A stretch of DNA of 64,000 nt from an uncultured Collinsella sp. (GTDB taxonomy: Bacteria; Actinomycetota; Coriobacteriia; Coriobacteriales; Coriobacteriaceae): NCBI GenBank assembly GCA_902494585.1, contig CABUUD010000001.1:28656-92655 (forward strand), in the 5' to 3' direction. The notes under the pieces were generated by a model that was given only the letters and a program-made list of their open reading frames with translations, was not told the origin of the DNA and ran no database searches. Of the stretch, positions 50,722 to 59,890 are shown piece by piece (the stretch's first letter is position 1; every line of letters begins with the position of its first letter). The position numbers were made by a program, and so were the translations under genes.

Positions 50722-52581
50722 TCACTGGGCAAACTGGCTGCGGTAGAGCTCGGCATAGAAGCCGCTCGCCGCTATCAGCTCGTCGTGCGTGCCGCGCTCG
50801 ATAATCTCGCCGTCGCGCATGACCAGAATGCAGTCGGCATTGCGGATCGTCGACAAACGGTGCGCCACCACAAAGCTTGTGCGGCCGGCCATAAGCTCGT
50901 CGAATGCCGCCTGCACCTGCAGCTCGGTGCGCGTATCGATACTCGAAGTCGCCTCGTCCAGCAGCAAGATAGCCGGATCGGTAAGCATAACGCGCGCGAT
51001 GCACAGCAGCTGTTTTTGACCCTGGCTAAACGTGCCGCCGTCCTCGCCGATGACCGTATCGTAGCCGCCTGGCAGCTGCACGATAAACTTATGCGCATGA
51101 GCGCGCTTGGCGGCCTCGACAATCTGCTCACGCGTAGCATCGGGACAACCGTAAGCGATGTTTTCGGCCACGGTGCCCTCGAACAGCCACGTATCCTGCA
51201 GCACCATGCCAAAGGCACGGCGCAGGCTTGCGCGCGTGTAGTCACGCGAAGACCGGCCATCGACCATGATGCGGCCGGCATCGATATCGTAAAAACGCAG
51301 CAGCAAATTGATGAGCGTCGTCTTGCCACAGCCCGTAGGACCGACAAGGGCAAAGCGCATGCCGGGCTTAGCCTCGATGCAGATGTCCTGCAGCAGCTTG
51401 CGGTCGGGCACATAGCTAAAGTCCACGTGTTCAAAAGTCACCTCGCCCTGCGGGGCGGCAAGATCCACGGCATCCGCCGCATCGGGCTCCTGCTCGCGCG
51501 CATCGAGCAGCGCAAACATGCGGCGCGCCGAGGCGTACGCGGTCTGGATCTGCGTAATGACGTTGGTGACCTCGTTGAACGGCTTGGTGTACTGGTTGGC
51601 GTAGGACAGGAAGATCTGCACGCCGCCCACCGTAAGCGCCGCGGGCACGCCCGTGATCACGCCCACGCAGCCGATCACAGCGACCACGGCATAGATGATG
51701 TTATTGATAAAGCGCGTGCCGGGGTTGGAGAGCGAACCCATAAACTGTGCGCGCTCGCCCGCGGTGTAAAGCTCGGCATTGAGGGCATCGAAGCGCTGCT
51801 GGGCGTTGGGACCATAGGCAAAGGCGTCGACAAGCTTCTGCTCGCCTACGTACTCCTCGATATGACCACCGAGCTGCCCTTGAATACGCTGCTGTGCCGT
51901 AAAGCTTTTGTTGGAGAGCTTGGCAATAGCACCGGCTGCAAAAATGGAAAGCGGCGTGACGAGCACCACCACGAGCGTCATGGTCAGGTTAATGGAGAGC
52001 ATAAACGCGAGCGTGCCTACGATGGTGATAACACCGGTGAAGAGCTGCGTAAAGCCCTGCAGCAGACCGTCGCCCACCTGATCGACGTCGTTGACCACGC
52101 GGCTCATAAGGTCGCCGTGGGCATGGCTGTCGATAAAGCTGAGCGGCATGCGGCTGAGCTTGTCGCTCGCCTCCACACGCATGTCGCGCACCGTCTCGTA
52201 GGACAGGCGGTTGACGCAATAGCCCTGTAGCCACTGGAAGGCCGCCGCGCCCACCACGACAATCGCGAGCTTGGTAACGAGCGGCAGCAGCGCATCGAAG
52301 TCCACCTGCCCGGTGGCGACGATGAGGTCGATGCCCTCGCCGACGAGGATGGGCGTATAGAGTTGCAAGATCACCGAGATGGCGGCGCTCACAAACGACG
52401 CCGTAAACGAGGCGCGGTGCGGGCGAACATAGCCCAGCAGGCGGCGGGTCACCGCACCCACGGGATAGCGCTCGGGATCGCCGAGCTGGCGCGGACCGTC
52501 ACCCAGGTCGTTGAGGTTATCGTTGCCGGACACGTTGGCCGTCATCGTGGCGACCGAACCGGAAGAAGTGTACGGATTCAT
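50722..52581 (-). CDS. ABC exporter subunit with consensus ATP site
   Basis: 619 residues: membrane domain with six helices (about 45-345) and nucleotide-binding domain. Walker A VGPTGCGKTT, signature FSQGQKQL, Walker B LLLDEATSS and H-loop VAHRLS are consensus. It directly follows the stop of its partner (TAA then ATG). A polar N-terminal stretch of about 45 residues precedes the first helix. This is the active-site half of a second heterodimeric exporter. Confidence 0.92.
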   Translation of the reverse strand: MNPYTSSGSVATMTANVSGNDNLNDLGDGPRQLGDPERYPVGAVTRRLLGYVRPHRASFTASFVSAAISVILQLYTPILVGEGIDLIVATGQVDFDALLPLVTKLAIVVVGAAAFQWLQGYCVNRLSYETVRDMRVEASDKLSRMPLSFIDSHAHGDLMSRVVNDVDQVGDGLLQGFTQLFTGVITIVGTLAFMLSINLTMTLVVVLVTPLSIFAAGAIAKLSNKSFTAQQRIQGQLGGHIEEYVGEQKLVDAFAYGPNAQQRFDALNAELYTAGERAQFMGSLSNPGTRFINNIIYAVVAVIGCVGVITGVPAALTVGGVQIFLSYANQYTKPFNEVTNVITQIQTAYASARRMFALLDAREQEPDAADAVDLAAPQGEVTFEHVDFSYVPDRKLLQDICIEAKPGMRFALVGPTGCGKTTLINLLLRFYDIDAGRIMVDGRSSRDYTRASLRRAFGMVLQDTWLFEGTVAENIAYGCPDATREQIVEAAKRAHAHKFIVQLPGGYDTVIGEDGGTFSQGQKQLLCIARVMLTDPAILLLDEATSSIDTRTELQVQAAFDELMAGRTSFVVAHRLSTIRNADCILVMRDGEIIERGTHDELIAASGFYAELYRSQFAQ

Positions 52582-54438
52582 TTAGCAGCCCTCCTTTGCG
52601 CAGACGGATGCGGGGGCGGTCGGAGCGGGCGTGGGCGTCGTGCTCCCCTGCTGGCCCTCGAGCTCCTCGCGTCGCAGCTGCGACTGGCAAATCTCGCGGT
52701 AGAGCTGGCAGCTTGCATACAGCTCGTCATGCGTGCCCAGGCCCGCAACCGAGCCGTGGTCGAGTACGCAGATCATGTCGGCATCGCGCACGGTCGAGAC
52801 GCGCTGGCTCACAATCACCGTGGTCAGCGGCAGCTCGCCCTCGGCGGCACCGCGCACATTGCGCTCGCGGATGGCATGGCGAAGCGCCGCGTCGGTCTTA
52901 AAGTCGAGCGCCGAGGCAGAATCGTCCATAATCAATATCTGAGGCGAGCCCACCAGGGCGCGCGCGATGGTCAGGCGCTGGCGTTGGCCACCGCTAAAGT
53001 TCTTACCGCCCGCCTCGACAGGGGCATCGAGCCCCTGCGACTTGCTGCGCACGAACTCGCTCGCTTGCGCCATATCGAGCGCTACCCAGAGCTCCTCGTC
53101 GGTCGCCGACTCGTCACGCCAGGTCAGGTTGCTGCGGATGGTGCCGCTCACCAGCGACGCACGCTGCGGAACAGTCGCAACCACATGGCGCAGCTGGTCG
53201 AGCTGCCAGGCGCGCACGTCGGCACCCATCACGCACACGCTGCCGGTGCTCGCATCGTACAGGCGCGGGATGAGCGAGACGAGTGTGGACTTACCACTGC
53301 CCGTACCGCCAATAATGCCGAGCGTCTTGCCCAGCGGGAGCTCCAGGGTCACATCGTTGACGGCATTTGCCGCGCCCGCGCCAAACGAAAAACTCGCATG
53401 GCCAAAGCTCACCGCGGAGACTGGAGCAGCGCCGCCCGCCAGTTCGCTCGGCTCGGGCAGCACGACCGGCTCGTTGTCCTCGTCGGTGATGCTCGGCTCG
53501 CAGTTGAGCACCTCATTGATGCGCGACGCGCTGGCGCTCGCCTTGGTAAAGACAACGACCAGGTTGGCGACGTACACGATGGAGGTCAGGGTCTGCGTCA
53601 TGTAGTTCACAAACGCCATGACCTGGCCCTGCGTAAGCTCGCCCACGTTGACCTGGATGCCGCCCACCCACAGGATGGCGCACACGCCCAGGTTCATCAC
53701 AAGAAACGTGACGGGATTAAGGATTGACGAGAGCTTGCCCACCGCGATGGCGGTATTGGCCTGGTCGTCGGCGGCTTGGGCAAAGCGCTCGCGCTCGTGG
53801 CCCTCGCGCACAAAGGCGCGAACCACGCGGGCGCCCGAAAGGCCCTCGCGGCAGATAAGCGCGATGCGGTCGAGCTTTGCCTGCAGCTGCCTGTAATACG
53901 GAATGCAGCGCGCCATGACAAACCAAAACACCAGGCCAATGGCGGGCGTGCAAATCAAAAAAATCATGCCGAGCTTAAGGTCGATGGCAAGGGCCGCGCA
54001 CATAGAGCCCACCGCCAAGAAGGGCCAGCGGATGAGCATGCGCACGCCCAGCGCCACGGCAAGCTGCACCTGGTTGACATCGTTGGTGATGCGGGTGATA
54101 AGCGACGGCGTGCCAAAGCGGTCGAGTTCGGCATAGCTCAGTTTGTTGATGTGCTCGTAGAGCGCGCCGCGGATATCGGTACCCATGCCCTGCGAGGTGA
54201 GCGCCGCCATCTTTTGGCAGACGAGCGTAAACGAGATGCCGATCACGGCCATGGCGGCGAGCACCATGCCGTAGTGGATAACGGCGTTGACATCGCGTGC
54301 GCCGATGCCCTTATCGATCATCTGGGCAATCACCAACGGCGTCAGCAGGTCAAAAATCACTTCGATCAGCTTGCACGCAGGACCAATCACCATATACCGG
54401 CGAAACTTACCACCAAAACGCCTGAGCAGCTCAATCAT
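52582..54438 (-). CDS. ABC exporter subunit with degenerate ATP site
   Basis: 618 residues. Walker A is consensus (IGGTGSGKST) and the signature is FSGGQRQR, but Walker B is LIMDDSASA, with Asp for the catalytic Glu, and the H-loop is VSQRVS, with Gln for His. This marks the degenerate half of a heterodimer with the next gene. I start at the ATG at 54438 behind GGGAG; the 11-codon extension to 54471 lacks a ribosome site. No regulator gene adjoins this pair, unlike the one at 12902-16628. Substrate unknown. Confidence 0.92.
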   Translation of the reverse strand: MIELLRRFGGKFRRYMVIGPACKLIEVIFDLLTPLVIAQMIDKGIGARDVNAVIHYGMVLAAMAVIGISFTLVCQKMAALTSQGMGTDIRGALYEHINKLSYAELDRFGTPSLITRITNDVNQVQLAVALGVRMLIRWPFLAVGSMCAALAIDLKLGMIFLICTPAIGLVFWFVMARCIPYYRQLQAKLDRIALICREGLSGARVVRAFVREGHERERFAQAADDQANTAIAVGKLSSILNPVTFLVMNLGVCAILWVGGIQVNVGELTQGQVMAFVNYMTQTLTSIVYVANLVVVFTKASASASRINEVLNCEPSITDEDNEPVVLPEPSELAGGAAPVSAVSFGHASFSFGAGAANAVNDVTLELPLGKTLGIIGGTGSGKSTLVSLIPRLYDASTGSVCVMGADVRAWQLDQLRHVVATVPQRASLVSGTIRSNLTWRDESATDEELWVALDMAQASEFVRSKSQGLDAPVEAGGKNFSGGQRQRLTIARALVGSPQILIMDDSASALDFKTDAALRHAIRERNVRGAAEGELPLTTVIVSQRVSTVRDADMICVLDHGSVAGLGTHDELYASCQLYREICQSQLRREELEGQQGSTTPTPAPTAPASVCAKEGC

Positions 54439-54666
54439 GTATAGGCGCTCCCTATCATCATCTCTCTTCAATCTGATTCATGATAGTACGGAGAGCCCTG
54501 GAAATGCGTAAGCAACTCGTTACAGAACAAGCCCCCGAAACAATCAGGAAACTAGGCACAGAGACAAAGCGCCCGAACATGTTTTGGCAAAGCCAATGAG
54601 CAGCACTAGACAAGGGATTGAATTGTTCAGATTAACGCGCCTTTACGGGTGATTTTTGGACGACGG

Positions 54667-54761
54667 GGCCCGGCCGGCGGCGAGGTGTTTGGTAGTCGAG
54701 CGATCCCGCAGGCGAAGCCGAGGACCAGCGAGACACCAAATACCTCGCCGCCGGCCGGGCC
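54667..54761. repeat. 27-bp inverted repeat with short core
   Basis: Arms 54667-54693 and 54735-54761 match as complements except at one base and are extremely GC-rich (GGCCCGGCCGGCGG). The 41-base core holds CCCGCAGGCGAAGCCGAGGA, which resembles core parts at 58726-58793 and 11921-12024. It lies just beyond the 3' end of the SRP RNA. Confidence 0.85.
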
Positions 54762-54787
54762 ATGTCGCGGCACCAAAAAACGCCCGT

Positions 54788-54891
54788 GCGCTCGATGGAT
54801 TCGGATGCCCGACAGAGGCTCCTTATGGCTGCTTCCTTCCGGACCTGACCAGATTCGGAACATGTCGTCATCCGAACCCATCGAACGCGCT
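54788..54891 (-). ncRNA. ffs: Small signal recognition particle RNA (4.5S type)
   Basis: Read on the minus strand, the universally conserved GGTCAGGTCCGGAAGGAAGC lies at the apical domain (54826-54850). The two ends, GCGTTCGATGGGTTCGGATG and CATCCGAATCCATCGAGCGC, pair to form the long closing helix. It scaffolds Ffh for co-translational membrane targeting. About 104 nucleotides; followed by GGGCGTTTTTT as terminator. The order tRNA-Ser, tadA, SRP RNA is common in Gram-positive genomes and supports the call. Confidence 0.95.
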
Positions 54892-54904
54892 AGGCGCTCG
54901 GTAT

Positions 54905-54933
54905 ATCTTACCTGCTCCTGCTCGACAGGGCAA
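54905..54933 (-). promoter_or_regulatory. Putative SRP RNA promoter
   Basis: On the minus strand TTGCCC (54928-54933) and TAAGAT (54905-54910) are 17 bases apart, ending 14 bases before the helix that marks the RNA 5' end. Confidence 0.55.
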
Positions 54934-55005
54934 GGTGGCTAATTTGGGACGGAGCTTTTTTGACTACCTTTTTGGCTATCCAAGCTAGACCGAACGATAA
55001 TTTTT

Positions 55006-56787
55006 CTAGAGTCGGCCGAGATCGTAAGCTCGAGCGGCAGTCTCGCCAGCGCAGACAAGGTTTGCCTCTGCCTCGCGCGGATCGAGCGCCAGCTCAAGGC
55101 CCATGGGTCTGCGGCAGACCGGCAAAACCAGGTCGACGCCCTGCCCATACACCGCATCCAGGCTATCGGCACGACCGCCCACGACGGCGACCACTGGCTT
55201 GCCATAGCGCTTAGCACGGCGGGCCACACCCACCGGCGCCTTGCCGGCAGCGGATTGCTCGTCCATATTGCCCTCGCCCGTTATGACCAGGTCGACATCG
55301 CTCACGCGCTCGTCGAACCCAATGAGGTCGAGCACCGTCTCAACGCCCGAACGCAACTCCGCCCCGAGCGCCAGCAGCGCGGCACCCAGGCCGCCTGCGG
55401 CACCGGCACCGGGCACGCCGAGCACCGAGCCAAACGTCCGCGCACCCTCGGGCATGCGCAGTAGCCCCTGAGCCCGTGCCTCGACAACCGCCGTATCGAG
55501 CAGTCGACCGTAGCCAACCATCCAGCCGTCATACCCGCCCAGCGCTTCGGCATCGTCTGTCGGCAGGCCCTTTTGCCCGCCAAACACCGCAAGCGCCCCG
55601 CGACGCCCCACGAGCGGATTCTCGACATCGGAAAGCACCACGATGCGTGCGCCGCCCAGCACCCGAAGCGCCGGCGTCAGATCAACACCGGTGACTCGTT
55701 CAAGGCCCGCGAGCCCCGGCGCGATATCGCAGCCACGGTCATCGACAAGACGCGCGCCCAGCGCCTGCAGCATGCCGGCGCCGCCGTCGTTGGTGGCACT
55801 GCCGCCCAAGCCAATATAGATAGTCTTTGCACCCGCGCGAACCGCACGAAGCATCAGTTCGCCCACGCCATAGGTTGTGGCCTCCAACGCCGCCGACTCC
55901 GTGCAAGGCGAATACCCAATACCCGCCGCCTCGGCCATCTCGATGACCGCGGACTCGTGCTCGCCGTCCACCAGCATCCGGGCAGACACGCGGTCGCCCA
56001 AGGGACCTGCAACCTCGCAGGTTGAAAGCTCGCCACCGCGTGCGGCGATGGCGTCGAGCGTTCCCTCGCCACCATCTGCCAGCGGCAACGCGGCCATCTC
56101 GGCGTCGGGCCACACACGGCGAACGCCTTCGGCAACCGCCGCCTCCGCCTGCGCGCTCGAAACGCTACCCTTAAAGGAGTCGATTGCCAGCAGCACACGG
56201 CGGGGCCGGCGGCACGCGGGGCCAAAGTCAACCGCCTCAACGGCAATATCTTCGGCACCCGCAAGCGCCTCGGCGTGGGCGGCATGCGCCTCAAGATCGG
56301 CCCCACAACCGCAGCCAGCACCATCGGTGCCACGCAGCCCACTAAAATAACCGCTCAGCACCGCGCGGCACTCGTCTGCCAGCACGCCGGCGGTCACATT
56401 AAACCGATGATTCAGGCGCGAATCGGCATTCAGGTCGTATAGCGACCCCAGAGCGCCCGCTTTAGCATCGGACGCGCCGTACACGCAGCGCCCCACGCGC
56501 GCGTTAACCATAAGCCCCGCGCACATGCAGCAGGGCTCGAGCGTTACGTAGACCGTGCAATCGGAAAGGCGCCAACGACCGAGCGACCGCGCGGCGGCGC
56601 ATAGGGCCGCAAACTCGGCATGCGCCGAAGGGTCCTGGTCGAGCTCGCGGCGATTATGCGCCCGCGCGACGATCTCACCCGCGCGCACCACTACGGCGCC
56701 GATCGGCACCTCGCCCACCGCCGCGGCGGTACGCGCCTCCGCCAGCGCCTCGCGCATGAACTTCTCATCGATTCCGGTGCTCGTCAT
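55006..56787 (-). CDS. Fusion of tRNA adenosine deaminase (TadA) and glycerate kinase
   Basis: 593 residues in one uninterrupted frame. Residues 1-150 are TadA, which makes inosine at wobble position 34 of tRNA-Arg: zinc ligands His56 and catalytic Glu58 in HAE, and PCCMC at 85-89. A linker of about 40 residues follows, with a CGCGAD cluster. From about 195 to the end is a GlxK/GarK-type glycerate 2-kinase (LLAIDSFKGSVSSAQ, PLADGGEGT, GLGGSATNDGGAGM, DLVITGEGNMDEQS). I start at the ATG at 56787. Both halves look complete and active. tRNA-Ser lies divergently upstream and the SRP RNA downstream. Confidence 0.92.
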   Translation of the reverse strand: MTSTGIDEKFMREALAEARTAAAVGEVPIGAVVVRAGEIVARAHNRRELDQDPSAHAEFAALCAAARSLGRWRLSDCTVYVTLEPCCMCAGLMVNARVGRCVYGASDAKAGALGSLYDLNADSRLNHRFNVTAGVLADECRAVLSGYFSGLRGTDGAGCGCGADLEAHAAHAEALAGAEDIAVEAVDFGPACRRPRRVLLAIDSFKGSVSSAQAEAAVAEGVRRVWPDAEMAALPLADGGEGTLDAIAARGGELSTCEVAGPLGDRVSARMLVDGEHESAVIEMAEAAGIGYSPCTESAALEATTYGVGELMLRAVRAGAKTIYIGLGGSATNDGGAGMLQALGARLVDDRGCDIAPGLAGLERVTGVDLTPALRVLGGARIVVLSDVENPLVGRRGALAVFGGQKGLPTDDAEALGGYDGWMVGYGRLLDTAVVEARAQGLLRMPEGARTFGSVLGVPGAGAAGGLGAALLALGAELRSGVETVLDLIGFDERVSDVDLVITGEGNMDEQSAAGKAPVGVARRAKRYGKPVVAVVGGRADSLDAVYGQGVDLVLPVCRRPMGLELALDPREAEANLVCAGETAARAYDLGRL

Positions 56788-56838
56788 CGTTCGCCTTCCC
56801 CGTTGCAAACCCAAAACGATGCTATCATTACGACTCAC

Positions 56839-56928
56839 GGAGAGATGGCAGAGCGGTTGAATGCGGCGGTCTTGAAAACCGTTGAGCGCGAGAGCGTTCC
56901 GGGGGTTCGAATCCCCCTCTCTCCGCCA
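56839..56928 (+). tRNA. tRNA-Ser (anticodon TGA), CCA encoded
   Basis: Acceptor GGAGAGA (56839-56845) pairs with TCTCTCC (56918-56924); discriminator G, then CCA at 56926-56928. The anticodon loop CTTGAAA gives TGA, reading UCA-type serine codons. The long variable arm between anticodon stem and GGGGGTTCGAATCCCCC is typical of serine tRNAs. Confidence 0.96.
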
Positions 56929-56931
56929 CTC

Positions 56932-57516
56932 TTAGTGACTCACCGGCGTCATGGTCCGCTCGAACAGCGCATCGACCACGTCGGCGATTTCGGATCGGCG
57001 CTCTAGTACGTGGCCCGATTCCCACCACTTGGTAAAGAGCCGAATAATGCCGCCGGCGACAAACTCAGACGTCGTCTCGAGCGATACGGGCGCGAGCGCG
57101 TCCTCGTCAAGCGCACTCATCACGCGCCCGTGTATGGAGCGTGCGATGCGGTCGCAAATCATGCTGGTCAGCATACCCGACATACTGCTCGCCAAAATGT
57201 TATCCATGAGCTGCTCATGCGCCAGAATCAGATCCATGGCATCGGCGAACACTTCGTGGCGAAGCGCGCGTACGTCCTCGGCGCCCTCCGCGCCATCCGC
57301 ATCGGCCCGCTTTTGCGGCAGGCCCGACATGAGTTCATCGATATAGAAGGCAAAGTAATCGTTTTTGTCGCGGAAGTGCTTATAGAACGTCGTCCGACGA
57401 ATCATAGCGCGGTCGCACAGCATGGCAACCGTCACGTCCTCAAACCGATGCTCTTCGAGCAGCTCGGTAAAGGCCTCGAACAGGGCCCGATAGGTTTTCT
57501 TGATGCGAAGGTCCAT
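56932..57516 (-). CDS. TetR-family transcriptional regulator
   Basis: 194 residues. The N-terminal helix-turn-helix is clear: KKTYRALFEAFTELLEEHRF, then EDVTVAMLCDRAMIRRTTFY and KHFRDKNDYF. The C-terminal ligand domain is helical and resembles the TetR_C_33/DhaS-like type. The start at 57516 follows GGAGG; a longer frame to 57552 is possible. Its stop lies three bases past the tRNA-Ser CCA. It is divergent from lemA. The target genes cannot be told. Confidence 0.9.
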   Translation of the reverse strand: MDLRIKKTYRALFEAFTELLEEHRFEDVTVAMLCDRAMIRRTTFYKHFRDKNDYFAFYIDELMSGLPQKRADADGAEGAEDVRALRHEVFADAMDLILAHEQLMDNILASSMSGMLTSMICDRIARSIHGRVMSALDEDALAPVSLETTSEFVAGGIIRLFTKWWESGHVLERRSEIADVVDALFERTMTPVSH

Positions 57517-57728
57517 ATATATCGCCCTCCTCAAGGAGAAGACAACGCTCACTAATCTGTCGCATATCTTACACCTGTATCGCCCGCCCCCTGGCGAATG
57601 GCCTTACCTTGGTGGAAGCATAACGCTTACCGGAAAGTTCGGTATCGCCAAAGGTTGCGGGTATACTAGTAGCGTTACACCAACGGCAGCCGGCGGAAGA
57701 CGCCGCGGCTATTCGAAACGGAGACACC

Positions 57729-58280
57729 ATGATTCCCGTCATCATCGGTATCGTTGTTGTCGTTGTGATTGTCTGCGCCATCGCCGGCATCTACAACAAC
57801 ATGGTCACCAAGCGCAATCGCATTGATAACGCCTGGCAGAACATCGACACGCAGCTGCAGCGCCGCAACGACCTGATCCCTAACCTGGTCGAAACCGTCA
57901 AGGGCTACGCCAAACACGAGCAGGACACGCTTGCCGCCGTGGTCAACGCGCGCAACGCCGCCGTGAGCGCCACCACGCCCGAAGCCAAGATGGAAGCCGA
58001 CAACGTGCTGACCGGCGCCCTGCGCCAGCTCTTCGCCGTGGCCGAGGCTTACCCCGATCTTAAGGCGAACACCAACTTTACGCAGCTCCAAGCCACGCTC
58101 GAGGACACCGAGAACAAGGTGAGCTACGCGCGTCAGAGCTACAACGACTGCGTGCTTAGCTACAACAACGCCATCCAGACCTTCCCGGCCGTCATCTTTG
58201 CCGGCATCTTCCAGTTTAAGGAGCGCCAGGGCTTCGAGGCCGCCGAAGCTGCCCGCCAGGCACCGACCGTCAAGTTCTAA
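57729..58280 (+). CDS. LemA family protein
   Basis: 183 residues: one N-terminal membrane helix (IIGIVVVVVIVCAIAGIYNN) and an antiparallel helical bundle outside or inside the membrane with the family motifs IDNAWQNIDTQLQRRNDLIP and NLVETVKGYAKHE, then ARQSYNDCVLSYNNAIQTFP. LemA proteins are widespread; function is unsettled, with links to membrane stress and peptidases. GGAGAC precedes the start. It is monocistronic and ended by a terminator. Confidence 0.93.
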   Translation: MIPVIIGIVVVVVIVCAIAGIYNNMVTKRNRIDNAWQNIDTQLQRRNDLIPNLVETVKGYAKHEQDTLAAVVNARNAAVSATTPEAKMEADNVLTGALRQLFAVAEAYPDLKANTNFTQLQATLEDTENKVSYARQSYNDCVLSYNNAIQTFPAVIFAGIFQFKERQGFEAAEAARQAPTVKF

Positions 58281-58316
58281 CAGATCCGCAGCGTATCCTT
58301 AATCGGGTATATGCAT

Positions 58317-58359
58317 AAACCGCCTCGTCGAATGCATACTTCGACGGGGCGGTTTCCTT
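58317..58359 (+). terminator. Terminator after lemA
   Basis: AAACCGCC and GGCGGTTT flank CGTCGAA/TTCGACG, forming a long stem from 58317 to 58355, followed by CCTTT. Confidence 0.8.
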
Positions 58360-58380
58360 TGTTGCGAAGGTCCCCCTCAA

Positions 58381-58593
58381 GGCGCCGTGCATTTTTGGGA
58401 GTATTCAGCATAACCAAGGGCTTCGGGCGCCACGATAAATGCCAAAGACCGCGAATATCCCTGCAAATCAAACGCTGTCAGCCCATAACCCCGCCCATCA
58501 TTCGTAGAAATCATCGAGAAATCCCGATTTTTCGCCCGAGGCCGGTATGCAGGGGTCTTCGATTGCAGAATACTCGCAAAAATGCACGTCGCC
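58381..58593. repeat. 26-bp inverted repeat with 161-bp core
   Basis: Arms 58381-58406 and 58568-58593 match as complements except at two positions and contain TGCATTTTTG and GAGTATTC. The core includes GGGCTTCGGGCG and CGCCCGAGGCC, which can also pair. It occupies much of the gap between lemA and ilvE. No gene is seen; short frames here lack good starts. Confidence 0.75.
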
Positions 58594-58611
58594 ACCACCC
58601 CCACATGGCGC

Positions 58612-58645
58612 GAACCAAAACAAAAGCGCGGCCAAAAGGCCGCGC
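58612..58645 (-). terminator. Terminator of ilvE
   Basis: On the minus strand GCGCGGCC pairs with GGCCGCGC around TTTT (58626-58645) and is followed by TTTTGTTTT. The inverted-repeat element at 58698-58821 lies between the ilvE stop and this terminator. Confidence 0.8.
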
Positions 58646-58697
58646 GCCATCTTTATTCAGATTAATTATTGCCCGCTGTGGCAACGCCGAGCCCGCA

Positions 58698-58821
58698 GGG
58701 CGGAGAGCAAGTCCCCTCCCGGCGCATTCCGCAGGACGCAGAAGCCCTCGCCGCACGAAGTGCGCAGCGAGGGCTTCTTGCATGTCCGAGGACGCGCCGG
58801 GAGGGAGCTTGCTCTCCGCCC
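58698..58821. repeat. 28-bp inverted repeat with inner hairpin
   Basis: Arms 58698-58725 and 58794-58821 match as complements with two adjacent differences. Inside, GAAGCCCTCGC (58741-58751) pairs exactly with GCGAGGGCTTC (58767-58777). The core pieces TTCCGCAGGACGC and GTCCGAGGAC resemble parts of copies A/B (40013, 40489) and of 54667-54761, suggesting one element class with variable arms. Confidence 0.85.
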
Positions 58822-58837
58822 GGGCAGGTAAGACGAA

Positions 58838-59890
58838 TTACGCGACGGTGTAAACCCAGTTGTGCTTATCCTCAACAGCACCAGACTGGATGCCCGTCAG
58901 AGTCTCGCGGAGCTTCTTCATCACAGGACCGATCTCGGTGTAGCCAGCCGGGAAGGTCACAGTCTCGTCGGCACCGTAGACCTTGTTGTCGATCTCGCCG
59001 ACCGGGGAGATAACGGCAGCGGTGCCGCACAGACCGCACTCAACAAAGGTGCCGGCCTTGACCTCGGCCCACTCGACAGGACGCTGGTCGACGGTCATGC
59101 CCAGGTCCTCAGCGACCTGAACGAGCGAACGACGTGTGATGGAGGGCAGGATGGAGTCGGTGTGCGACTGCGGGACGACAAGCGTGCCGTCCTCCTTCAC
59201 GAACAGGACGTTGGCGCCACCGGTCTCCTCGACATAGGTGCGGGACTCGGAGTCGAGATACAGGTTCTCGGCATAGCCCTCGCGATGAGCCTCCATCGTG
59301 GGCTTAAGGGACATGGCGTAGTTGAGGCCGGCCTTGATGTTGCCGGTGCCGTGCGGTGCGGCGCGGTCGTACTCGGAAACGCGCAGCTTGACGGGCTTGA
59401 GGCCACCCTTAAAGTACGGACCGACCGGGGTCACGAGAATGCGGAACGTGTACTCAGGAGCGGGAGCCACGCCGATTACGTCACCGGAGCCGATCATAAA
59501 CGGACGCACATACAGGGTCGCGCCAGAGCCGAAGGGCGGAACCCATGCGGCGTTGGCAGAAACGACCTGCTTGACGGCCTCAACGAACTTGTCCTTGGGG
59601 AACGGGGGCATCTCGAGGCGCTGGGCAGAGTTATACATGCGCTCAGCGTTCATGTCGGGACGGAAGCAGACGATGCTGCCGTCCTCGGCGGTGTAGGCTT
59701 TCAGGCCCTCAAAGACCTCCTGACAGTAGTGGAAGATGCCACCGCACTCGGAGACATGCAGGGTGTGGTCGGTGGTCAGGCCGCCCTCGTCCCACTCGCC
59801 GTCCTTCCAATGGGCCTCGTAGCTGTAATCGGTCTTCATGTAGCCAAAGCCGAGGCTACCCCAATCGATATCCTTCTTCTCGACAGTCAT
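58838..59890 (-). CDS. ilvE: Branched-chain amino acid aminotransferase
   Basis: 350 residues, PLP fold type IV. It transfers amino groups between glutamate and the branched-chain keto acids. The PLP lysine is in GTGNIKAGLNYA near 187; the phosphate- and substrate-binding parts GLKAY, RPDMNAERM, YVRPFMIGS and EETGGANVLFV are present, as is the FVECGLCGTAAVISPVGEI end loop. AAGGAG lies six bases before the ATG at 59890; the 49-codon upstream extension is not supported. A TACAAT -10-like box occurs near 60047. The gene is monocistronic. Confidence 0.95.
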   Translation of the reverse strand: MTVEKKDIDWGSLGFGYMKTDYSYEAHWKDGEWDEGGLTTDHTLHVSECGGIFHYCQEVFEGLKAYTAEDGSIVCFRPDMNAERMYNSAQRLEMPPFPKDKFVEAVKQVVSANAAWVPPFGSGATLYVRPFMIGSGDVIGVAPAPEYTFRILVTPVGPYFKGGLKPVKLRVSEYDRAAPHGTGNIKAGLNYAMSLKPTMEAHREGYAENLYLDSESRTYVEETGGANVLFVKEDGTLVVPQSHTDSILPSITRRSLVQVAEDLGMTVDQRPVEWAEVKAGTFVECGLCGTAAVISPVGEIDNKVYGADETVTFPAGYTEIGPVMKKLRETLTGIQSGAVEDKHNWVYTVA

